DNA from: Gymnothorax reevesii
Taxonomy: Eukaryota; Chordata; Actinopteri; Anguilliformes; Muraenidae
Assembly: GCA_029721435.1 (NCBI GenBank)
Contig: CM056574.1
Coordinates: 4,973,001-5,037,000 of the forward strand
DNA: 64,000 bases
Direction of reading: 5' to 3'
The notes under the pieces were generated by a model. That model did no database searches, had not been told where the DNA came from, and saw only the letters and a list, made by a program, of their open reading frames with translations. Of the stretch, positions 10,788 to 20,767 are shown piece by piece. Every line of letters starts with the position of its first letter. Positions within the stretch are counted from its first letter, which is position 1. The translations under genes were made by a program, and so were the position numbers.

Positions 10788-11340
10788 TGAGAAAGATGTG
10801 AAGTCGTTAATTTGCTTCACTGATTCAGTTGCGTTGATTAAGTCAGGTCGAGTTCCCATTACGTGCCAACCGCCTTTGATCTGACATCAGGACAATCGAT
10901 ATAGATACTATAATTTATGTGCTGATTCAGAAAGTTACATTAAACAGTGGTTGCTGTAATTATTTACTGTATTGAAATGTGCCTGACATTCTGGAAACCT
11001 GCCTGTGAGGTTTCGGTGACGTGTGCGCACTGCGCGCCGGTCAGCCAAATTACTACTGCACGGTAAGTAAACCAGGTTGGACCTGCAAGCTTTCTGCGCA
11101 AATGCAGCAAAGACTTTTTCCACGAAATTGTCGCTGCGTCTTGATGAATATGTGACACCTCCCCCTACTACGTCGCCACACCCATCTCGGTGCACATTCT
11201 TCTATCAAAGGCTGCGCACGGTGTTGCACCTCACGAAATTACCACTGCGCGGGCTGCGCCGGACGAAATTACCACTGCGTCGGCTGCATCAAGCTACGCC
11301 ATGCTGCGCCACCCTGCCCTGCGCCAAGAAATTAGAGCCC

Positions 11341-13621
11341 AAAATCTTTAGCTAAATGGCTTAATAGTGAAGCAATAGAGGTATACTTTTTAAACTATCT
11401 CTTCTAAATTCTGAAGCCTGTGCACAGTAACAAACGTGTGAGATGACCATCCCTCGAGAACGACTCTCATTGCAAATATAGACGCCAACGTACAAAAATA
11501 CCAAAATTTAATTTTTAAACAATTTTTTCACCACTGCTCTGGTGTACAGTTGCTATCATGCTAGCTGGGTAGCCAAATCTGACTTGAACCAGTCCATAAA
11601 ATGTTTGTGGCCTCATTAATGTAGACTATAAAATCTCAAATCGCTTGCCTTTGCCAGCACAGATCTACGGCATTCATGATTGGTTTGTTTTAATTGTCCC
11701 CCAAGGGGAAGCACATGCTCAGAGAAGGCACATTTGGACTCTTGGCTCGTGACTCAAGAGCGTTTATTTCTGTTGGAAATTGTCAGAAATACTGTACTGG
11801 AAAAATCAAAAGCTGCATATTGAAAGGGACCTCTTTACATGGCAATAATGAGATTAACTGACGACACATAGCATACCTACCTATCTAATTTCAGCACATT
11901 TACAACCTGCACAGACAGTATTGAGTGAAATAAATCCTATTCAGTCAGGTAAACTCATGTATTTACGATTGAACAAATTTATTAACATGTAGATGTAATG
12001 ACATTTGAGTTTAGCGAAAGGTTCTGCTCTGGAGGTGCTCTCTACAATGCATAGCAAGAACATGCTGATTGTGCTTAAATCGACCAACGTAATAGGTTCT
12101 TTGCTGCTGATTGGAGTATTCTCACTGAAGCAGGCAACCGCATAGGTAACGTAGAATGATCTCAGTTTCCTGCCTGAACTAGTTCCACTTATTAATGGCG
12201 TATTCATTAAATCATATTCACTTACCGCGCTGCTGGTGTCTTTTCTGTTTTTTTCTTCCTCATTCTTGCATTGAGACGGATATTTTTGCTTCATCATTTT
12301 GCTGGACGACTTCATATCAACTGCCAATCCAGTGAGAAAAAAATTATATATGGGTCAATCCAAGAAATGATGTTTGAGCCTATTTTAGGGTCTTTTTGAC
12401 TTCAGAGAGCTATAGAGAAAAAATAATGCTCCTTTCTCCCTGTATCGAGTCTCATTTGAAAGAAATGCAGAAATCCAGGGATCCCATGCTTCAAAAGAAG
12501 GGCAAATTTGCGTATATTAGCCCATAATTTCGCGAGTTGTTGAACCCCAAATTTAAAAAAATTGCCCAAAATTGGCATTTTTGGGCCATTCCAAGCCATG
12601 TATTTTCAAGCCAAATAGTGCTAGACAACTATAAACTTATTTCCTTAGTGGGGGGTCATATCTAACATTTCCATGTGGTCTAGCCATGTCATGACTTACA
12701 TTTTTTTCCTATATCTTTTAATGGGAATTTCAACTTGTTGAAACAAGAGTTACAAAACATTTAGACCATCAGCTAGCGTACTAAGAAGGTAGTCCCACTG
12801 TTCATATTACATCCAGTCAAGAGGGTCCCTACAAGGCTTATGTTCATAGAAATATTTTTTTCATACATTGACCTGAGCTTGGGCCAGCTTGAAAAACAAT
12901 TTTTCAACACCGGCCTCGTCACTCATGTTTCACTGACATTTACCCATACATAGGGCAAACTACTGCTAATTTCTTTACTTCTTACCATCCAAATAAAGTT
13001 ATAGGGTATATGTAGCAACCCTAAATGTAAAATATTAAAGAAAATTCATTCAGGTTGGCTCGATGGGGCATTGCTCGGTGAGTGAAACGCGAATGATCAT
13101 CCGGTGCAAAAAATGTCGCAAGAAGAGGAAATTTCACTAGATTACATGCTTTTTCCATGTTATATTTGTTACCACACCTATCCTTAATTGTTTTAGTGTG
13201 TTAAACCTATCCTGGGCGCTATAATATTGCCACAGTGCAGGCCTAAAGGTATTTGGCTACGCCGCATCACTCATGCTTCATGTACTACGATTATGGCTGC
13301 CACACACCTCTATACACACAGCCCGGGAATTTTCACTTGTTAGTATTTTAGATGGGCCTCTTCTCTAATATCCTGACCAGAAGTAATGAACATTGTGCAA
13401 AACCTTCACTGCTTTTAGGTACATTTTCCCATCGTCACTCGTATTTCAATTTCTATTTTTTCGTCAGAAAGGGCACCTCCACCCCATCCAGCCTATTCAT
13501 ATTTCACCAGAAGATGGTACCCCTAACTTATACAACAGCCAATAAGTAAATACTGCATACTTTTCTTAATCAAATTTTGGGGACTGTATTTTGGGTTTTG
13601 ACTGGATATTTGGTCACTATC
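11341..13621. other. Unassigned sequence
   Basis: About 2.3 kb without a recognisable gene or repeat. A 128-codon open frame on the minus strand (11941-12327) matches no family I know and has no supporting motif or splice context. The block at 12380-12600 has an even, low-complexity look but no identified family. Confidence 0.4.
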
Positions 13622-13990
13622 AGTCGCGGCTCGTGAACTGCCGGCAGCAGAGGCTCAAATAATCCCTTAAAAAGAATGATTGGCCATCACTTGTTTTCAA
13701 TCAGTCATTTAAATTACCATTACAGAAATTCTGAAAACTCTCAACATTATCAGGTGTTGCCAGTTTTCATTTATAATGCAGACCTATCAACTCTCACGCA
13801 TTTGATGTTAGTTTAAGTGGCATATTTTCGTTCCTCTGCTGTAGTTAGCAATTATTCAATCAACGAGTATGTAGATTCTGGCGTGGAAGTCCTTGTGCAC
13901 AGAGGAGTTGGAAGCAATGGAATTGCATGATGGCATTTAAACGATTGCGAAACACATGCATTGCTTCCAACCACTGAGTAAAGAAAAGAG
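13622..13990 (+). repeat. Interspersed repeat of the 'gcggctggtga' family, copy 1
   Basis: Shares with 42626-42890 the series 'cagt-gcggct-gtgaact', 'aatcatttaaattaccattacagaaa', 'ctcaacattatcagg', 'cagttttcatt', 'tatcaactctca' and 'cgttcctctgctgtag'. Its right part ('agcaatggaattgcat') is shared with 24150-24450. The AGTGGCGGCTGGTGA-like terminus suggests a non-autonomous DNA transposon; this copy is decayed. Confidence 0.75.
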
Positions 13991-14419
13991 TGTGAAGTCC
14001 GGAGTCGTAATCGCTCTGCGTTGTAAATAAAAACTGACCATACTTGTTAACAGCTGGCCCGCGCGGAGTCGCTTATGTCGCGACAAGGAGTTAAATTTTA
14101 TTTTCAAAGGCATGGTAGAAAGCACAGATGGGCCAGATATGTTTATTTCGTTTCGGTTCGGTTGGAATTTAAACGGTAAGTTTTACCGGAGTGCTCCGCC
14201 TCCTCCAGTTTCTCCTGGGCGTTGGAGCCAGTCTTTTTTATCTGGGTTCTCAGCTAAGCCCTTTTTCTTAGGTTTGTAGAACATAAATGTTTGATTTAGC
14301 TCACAACATATGTCAAAAATAATGTTGTTGAAACACATGCTCATTACGCGTGTAAAATCTGAATGTTTGGTTGATCCAGCTCCATTCAGGCCCAGCAGTA
14401 AGTTTTACAGCCTGGATGT
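13991..14419. other. Unassigned sequence
   Basis: No gene or repeat recognised. Confidence 0.35.
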
Positions 14420-15500
14420 TCCTGCTGCCTGGCTGTGGGGGCAGAATCCCCTTTGTTCTCCTCCGCGGGACGACAGAGACATTCTGTCCCGGCTGCCCAG
14501 CTTCTCTGAAACTTGCACTGTTCTCATTGGAGTAAAAGCCCAGTTACATTAATCTGCTTAAAACAATCTAAATGTCTGTCAAATTCATAATATGTTTATG
14601 TTCAATATCCTATATAGAAACCACTTATATATTTATTACACAATTGGACTAAAATACTCCATTTTAAGGCTTTTCCATGACAACTGCATCATTTTAGCAC
14701 ATATTCCTATCATGTTTGGTCTTTTTATTCTCGGGAGAATCCAAGGAGTTGAATGGAACATGTTTCATTTCCCTTTAAATTATGGATAATCCCGTTTTGA
14801 AGATCTTATAGTGATCAAATCTTGCTCACCTCTCTCTATGCAAAATAGTCTTATCACCTCGATGGGGAAAGCCCACTTTGTTCGGAGGTGTGGTTTGGAA
14901 TCTTTAAAGGTAGGAGATTCTAACCGAAGGGGCTCTCTTCTTCTTTTCTTTTCTATCAAGATCTGACGCGCGAAGGGTGAGTACGGGGGAATCACATTCC
15001 ACCCCGTTCCGCACGCCTAGGCCTGTGCGTAGGTGGGCGTATCGGAGTGGCATCTGAATTCCTCCCCGGCCACGTGGTGCGGTCTGGTATTGCGTGGCCT
15101 TTATCTTCTCCAGGTATGAATAAATATATTTTCTTCCTAAATTATGTGTAACTGGTAATTGGCTTAGCGTTGACTTGTTTGATCCAAGTTTGTGCCCACC
15201 TGGTGATTAAATTATTGTTATTCCTTTTCCAGCTTGCGTGATTTCCATGACTCATAACACTCGTATATTTCTAGCCTTGTTGTGACCGGGACTTAAGGGG
15301 AAAGTCCTACTAAGTCTTGTGTTGGTAACGATACTTCTAAGTTAGATGTGGGATTACGTTCTACCCCTTAAGGGTTTGTGTAATACCAGTCCTGGGGATT
15401 TAGCTCTTAAAAGGTGCCCTTTTGGCGCATAAGCCGGTACCCGGCGAAATACCCTTAAGGGGCCCTTGGGTTTACATAAACCTGGGTTCGTGATACGTTC
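14420..15500 (+). repeat. Interspersed repeat R1, copy A
   Basis: Matches in inverse orientation the sequence at 41140-41012 continuing into 39650-38385. Shared blocks include 'tattcctatcatgtttggtctt-ttattctcggg-gaatccaaggagttgaatgga', 'gtgtaact-gtaattggctta', 'tttgatccaag-t-gtgcc-acctgg-attaaattattgtta' and, at 15365-15490, a hairpin unit around 'ccttaaggggcccttggg'. The family is not identified. It could be a long LTR or a structured non-coding repeat. No coding frame is conserved between copies. Confidence 0.8.
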
Positions 15501-15789
15501 ACGCTCCGTGCTACTTTGTTTATGCCTCGATGCTGCAATCATGGTATTCTGTTCTAACCAATGGAATTATAGTCGAATTAAGTCTGGACAGCTGCGCTTA
15601 TTAACCCTGGGGGCGTATTTGCTGAGCAACGATGGCTTCCACTGCTCGCTAACATCAGCTGATCAGACACGTCACTCGTAACATCAGTGACTCTTCTGAA
15701 GAAGACGGGAGTATCCTGTCGAAACATGTCAAGGTAGGATAAAACCTTTTCTGTCTGAAAATAAGAACGCCAACGCTAGTTGGTTACCT
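15501..15789. other. Unassigned sequence upstream of a LINE
   Basis: Contains 'tgaagaagacgggagtatcctgtcgaaacatgtcaaggt', a word I associate with repeats in fish and other animals. No confident boundary. Confidence 0.35.
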
Positions 15790-17890
15790 GGCAATTTTCT
15801 GTCCGTGGCTATACATGTATCAGGCTATAAAACCTTGAGACAAGATCGTTCTAAGGGCAGAGGGGGTGGGGCCATGATCTATATCAAAGATCATATTAAC
15901 TGTCAACAAATATGCTGGCCATTTAATCATGATCTAGAATGTATTGGACTGAAAATACCGCCCTCTCCTGAAATGTGTTTTGTTTTAATTGTTGTATATC
16001 GTCCACCTTCTTCTAATGATTTTATGTCTGATTTAAAAATTGCTACAAGCATGTGATTTTAAAACTGAGGTGATTCTCTTTGGTAATATGAACTGCAACT
16101 GGCTTGAGAAGACTAACAGGAAAGCCCTTCAGCAGATTACTGATAGTTATGATTTCACACAGCTCGTGGAGGGAGCAACCAGAGTGACAACATCTCAGAC
16201 ACAAATAGTTTGAATATTCAGTAACAAGCCTGAGCGAATTGTCAAAACATTTAATTTCATAACTGGACTATCTGACCATAATTTAATATTTATGTCTAGA
16301 AAACTCACAAAGAAGCGTTTTTGTCACTCTCTTAAACCCATGTAGCAATTTAGGATCCCAAAAAGTTATTTCATACATTTTGAAAGAGCAGTGCAGCACA
16401 CTGACTGGGAAAGTCTCTTAACTGGGGGCAACTTAGAAACAGACTGCAAAAGGTTCTCGATCAAGTTACATAACTTAGCTGAAAAGTTCTCACGCAGATA
16501 TATTCAGATATATTCTTACGCAGATATATTCAGTTTAATGAAGGAGAGAGATTTTGCACTGAAAAGAGCTCTGAAGACAAAATTAGCTTGTGATGGGTTT
16601 AGGTTTACATCATTACGCAATAAAGTCACAAAAGCAATCAGGAAGGCCAAAGCCAATTTTTTCATAACAATTATTAATGATGCAAACGGTAACACCAAAT
16701 TAATTTGGGAACATTATTAAATACCTAATGGGAACAAACCACATGCCTAAAAAACAGTTACAACTAAAACTGGAAGGTAAATTGGTGCAAGACCCAGCAC
16801 AAATTGCTATAGCCCTCAATGAACATTTTATCAATACTGTGGCTGAAATTGCACAGACTTTCCCTTTAACTGTGGAAAAAACTTTCAGAGTTGATGAAAG
16901 CAAAACTTCCTTTCCCATTCAGTCCATTTTTTGAGTTAAAAACTTAAGCAATTACTAATTCTTTAAAAATCTTAACAGCTAAGGATATATATGGTATGGA
17001 TTCACAAATGCTTAAATTTCTGAAAAAATACCAAATCCATCCCATCACACATGTTATTAACTTGTCACTATCACAGGGAACTTTTCCAAATGCTTGAAAA
17101 ACTGCGATTGTATCTCCTATCTTCAAGTCAGATGACCCTCACAACGTTTGCAATTACCGCCCAGTTAGCATTTTACCTGTGATATCCAAGTTTGCTGAGA
17201 AGTGGGTATCGGAGGAGCTTGTCCTCTTCTTAAATATTAGTGAATTTAACCTTCATCCAATGCAGTTTGGTTTCAGGGCTCATCATTCTACCGAAACGGC
17301 AAACTGCTTGTTTACAGAGAAGGTCAGAGCAATGTTTGATGGAGGTGGTGTTGTGGGTGCAGTATTTTTAGACCTCCGCAAAGCTTTTGACATGGTCAAC
17401 CATAAGGTCCAAATCTCCCCCCTTCAACACTGAGTTGGTTAGAGTCATACTTAACTGGTAGGCGACAACATGTGATTGTCTACAACCAACTCTCACCAGC
17501 TCGTGACTTGTGCACTGGGGTGCCACAAGGATCTGTACTTGGCCCTCTTATTTTTGCATTATATATTAATGATCTGCCATCTGTGTGCCCTAATGTAGAT
17601 ATACAATTATATGCTGATGACACTGTGATATACACCCATGCTAGGACAAAACAGCTGGCCGCTGCAAAACTAACCTACGCTATGGAGAAGATCACTAGTT
17701 GGTTAAACCGTTCATGTCTTCAACTTAATGTTTATAAAATGGTAGGAATGTTTTTTACTAAAAGACAATGTAACTTCATGCCAAATATAACAATTTCAGG
17801 TCAAAATATTGCTATTGTACCACAAGTTAAATATCTGGGTATCATTATTGACTCCAGTCTGTCATTCAAAATACACATCAAAACAGTGAG
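15790..17890 (+). pseudogene. Degenerate non-LTR retrotransposon (Jockey/CR1/L2 group), endonuclease and reverse transcriptase
   Basis: Pieces appear in order. An apurinic-type endonuclease segment is at 15805-16056 (GYKTLRQDRS, RGGGAMIYIKDHI, VVYRPPSS). A linker is at 16391-16920. Then come reverse transcriptase blocks: VCNYRPVSILPVISKF at 17145-17195 (in +1 context), FRAHHSTETANC and VFLDLRKAFDMVNH at 17270-17405, and GVPQGSVLGPLIFALYINDL, LYADDTVIY and VKYLGIIIDSSLSF at 17515-17865. Many frameshifts and stops separate them. The YADD catalytic box survives. The copy is cut off at about 17890, where a hAT-type end begins. The clade is judged from motif style only. Confidence 0.85.
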
Positions 17891-17904
17891 TCAGAGAGAG
17901 AAGT

Positions 17905-18161
17905 AGTGCTGCACGATTAATCGCAATTGCAATCACGATGTCAAGCAGTGCGATTGCATAACCGCAAAAGAGGCGGCGATTCGCAATTCAATCTAAATAA
18001 GCATGTCCTGCCAGTGAATATAACTATGTCTCCTTTAATTGTAAGGAATCCGTTTAAGTTATGCCCACAAGCGCTATCCTGGGCTGTGTGCGAGCAGTCA
18101 AAAATTACGTCCTATAGTATAATTCCACACCACTTTTCTTTAATCTATGTGGAAAATGTTT
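17905..18161 (+). mobile_element. hAT-type non-autonomous element, left end
   Basis: Begins 'agtgctgcacgattaatcgcaattg', the recurrent start of a fish hAT-like non-autonomous family, and continues with 'gcgattgcataaccgcaaaagaggcggcgatt'. The opposite end was not found. The family A retroelement is inserted directly downstream, at 18166. Confidence 0.55.
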
Positions 18162-18165
18162 GAAG

Positions 18166-18623
18166 TGTTATGTATGATCATTTTTTGTACAGCATTGTAT
18201 TTCATTTGTAAATGAAGATTTCCTACATGCTGTTTTGCTGCCTTGCTGGTCAGCTATATTTATTTTGTTCATTGGCACCATCTGGTGGCGTGTTTGTAAA
18301 ATCATTAAGAAAAGTCTAGTAATTTCTAGAAGCTTCTGGCACTTTCCTGCTTGGAGGGGGCGGGATTTCCCTAGAATCCTGTGGATCTTTCTGGAAGGTT
18401 GCTAGACTATAAAAAGGCTGTGATTTTAAGCACAGCAGAGACAGACAACAGAGAGAGAGACAGCAGAAACAGAGTTTTGTTTTGGCAACAGTTAATAGTG
18501 GCAGAGTGTTATTAGAGAATAAAATAGTGGATATTTTTTTTGGAGAACTTTTTTTTAAAGAATAAATTTGTTTTAGTTGTACTTGCCAGTTTTCTTTGTT
18601 GCGATTTTTTTTAAGTCATAACA
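18166..18623 (+). repeat. 5' LTR, family A
   Basis: 458 bp, TGTTATG...CATAACA. Contains a TATA-type box (gactataaaaagg, 18405-18417) followed by the transcript start region, a purine-rich 'gagacagacaacagagagagagacagcag' stretch and an AATAAA signal near 18561. Confidence 0.93.
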
Positions 18624-18626
18624 AAT

Positions 18627-18645
18627 TGGAGGTTCCACCGAGATT
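18627..18645 (+). promoter_or_regulatory. Primer-binding site, tRNA-Gln type
   Basis: TGGAGGTTCCACCGAGATT starts 3 nt after the LTR. Its complement equals, as I recall it, the 3' end of vertebrate tRNA-Gln including CCA. It primes minus-strand DNA synthesis. Confidence 0.85.
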
Positions 18646-18701
18646 GGAGTCACCCAAGATTATTATTTTAAATCTTTTGACTAGTTTAAAAACCAGCAAT
18701 C

Positions 18702-20767
18702 ATGATTTTTGATGTGGAAAGTTTTTTGAAAACTCCAACCCAGGAATTAATTGTGCTGGCAAAGAAGAAGGACTTGCTACAAATAGCCTCAACCCTTGGA
18801 TTATCTGATGTGAAGTCATCAATGAAGAAACAAGAAATATTCAACATTTTGGTGCAGCATTTCATCGATGAAGATATCTTTGGGGAAGAAGCAGCAGATT
18901 TAATTAAAGGTGTGGAAGTGCCTGCAACGGAGCTGCAAAGACTTGAATTCCAGCTACGCCAAAAACAACTAGAGCTGGAAGAAAGAAGGTTGGAGAAGGA
19001 GATGGAAGAAAGAAGGTTGGAGAGGGAGAAGGAGAGAGAACTAGAAGAAAAAAGAATGCAGTACGAATTGGAAATGAAGAGAATAGAAGCAGGTACTGTT
19101 CCAAAATCATTTGGACTTTCTGATCATTTTGATGTGGTTAAACATATCAGACTTGTTCCTCCTTTCTTAGAAAATGATGTTGACCAATACTTTACCCATT
19201 TTGAAAAAATTGCTGAAAATTTGAAATAGCCAAAAGAGCATTGGACAATGATGTTACAAAGTGTTCTTACTGGTAAAGCTAGAAAAATCTATAACCAGTT
19301 ATCTGTCCAACAGTGTGCTGATTATGATTTTGTCAAATCTGCCATTCTGAAGGGTTATGAATTGGTCCCCGAGGCTTACAGGCAAAAATTTAGGAATTCT
19401 CGCAAGGAAGCCAGTCAAACTCATGTTGAATTTGGCAGGTTAAAGGAACAGTTGTTTGATCAGTGGTGTAATTCCATGAAAGTTGAAAAAGATTTTGAAA
19501 GAATAAGGCAACTTATTCTGGTTGAGGAATTCAAAAGGTGTGTCCAGCCTAATATTAGGATTTTCCTTGAAGGAAAACAAGCCAATACTTTGCAAGAGGT
19601 TTCTACCCTAGCTGATACTTATGCATTGACTCACAAGTCTTCTTTTGTCCAGAAATCCACTTTTTCTAAATTTCAAAGCAAGTTTCAGTCCAAGACTTCT
19701 TCTAATAACACTTCTAATGATTCTAAGGCCACTTCTGAGAGGAAACCTTCCAGTGAGAAGCAATCCTCTGATTCTTTACCCTCTGTGTCTTGTCAATACT
19801 GCAAAAAGCAAAGTCACCTTATTTCTGAGTGTTATGCTCTCAAGAAAAAACAACAACGAGAAGAAACCAAGCCAACTGCTTTGACAAAGAGAGAATCTCT
19901 TGTATCAATGGTCAGTTCACCTGATCTTCTACCATCTGTGTCTGATTCTGTTATGGAGGGTTTTGAGCCATTCATCACCGATGGTTTGGTCTCACTTTCA
20001 CATGATTTTTCCTCTCCTGCTCCTGTTCGAATTCTAAGGGATACTGGGTCTTCCCAACCTCTTATTCTTGCAGATATTCTGCCTTTTTCGGACAAGTCGT
20101 CTACTCAGGCTAATGTCCTTATTCAAGGAGTAGAATGTGGTTTTACAAGTGTACCTCTCCATAATGTTCATCTCAAATCAGACTTAGTCTCTGGGCCTGT
20201 TACTGTTGGTGTTAGGTCTTCTCTTCCTTTCAAAGGCATTCATTTGCTTCTTAATAATGATCTTGCTGGGGATAAGGTTGTGCCCTACCCTGTTGTAACT
20301 GACACTCCTTTGATTCATCAAGAATCTGACTCTATTGAGGAGGAAATTCCAGACCTCTATCCTTCATGTGCAGTTACTCGTTCTATGGCCAAAAAGGCTA
20401 TTCAAGATGATGCTGACCTGGACTTTAACCTGGCTGACACCTTCATTGGGCAGTCTTTTCATCAGGAACCTTCCAGTCCTGAGATGTCTGAGAAATCTTC
20501 AGACTTGTCCTTGTCAGGTCATTCTAATGACATTTTGTCTCGTAAACAACTTATTCATGAGCAACAACAAGCTTGTGATCTAGCACATCTTCTACCACAG
20601 GCTGCAAGTGAACAAGAGGCTACTCAAGTTCCTGTCTGTTTTTACAACAAAAATGGTGTGCTTATGAGAAAGTGGCGTCCACCTGATGTTCCTGCAGATG
20701 AAGAGTGGATGATCACCCATCAAATTGTTCTTCCAAAGTTGTATCGTCAAGAAACTCTTAGTCTGCC
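18702..20767 (+). pseudogene. gag: gag-protease of family A
   Basis: Start ATG at 18702 (MIFDVESFLKTPTQELIVLA). Order: an N-terminal helical SAP-like segment (residues 1-65); a charged coiled coil (about 80-130); the capsid with a SCAN-like C-terminal part around YELVPEAYRQKFR and LVEEFKRCV; a zinc knuckle CQYCKKQSHLISEC (CX2CX4HX4C) at 19789-19830; a Ser-rich linker; and a retroviral-type aspartic protease with RDTGSSQPLIL near 20037. One in-frame TAG at 19227-19229 replaces the tryptophan found in the family B copy (TGG to TAG). The frame is otherwise open to about 20767, where a single-base deletion shifts it at the start of the integrase zinc finger. Confidence 0.92.

Larger units (their letters stand above)
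8414..11340. mobile_element. Putative class II element with GGGCTCTAA-type terminal inverted repeats
   Basis: The left end reads GGGCTCTAAATTC and the right end is its near inverse (GAAATTAGAGCCC, ending at 11340). Both ends continue into GC-rich segments built from gcgca/ggcgta/gcgcc words, a style I associate with fish non-autonomous DNA elements. No transposase is visible and no target duplication could be confirmed. A palindromic element (9116-10222) and a family B solo LTR (10284-10787) lie within it as later insertions. The pairing of the two ends is an inference. Confidence 0.45.

Noticed and set aside
11941..12327. 128-codon minus-strand open frame as a gene
   Set aside because: No known motif, low-complexity Lys/Ser-rich start, no splice or neighbour support.
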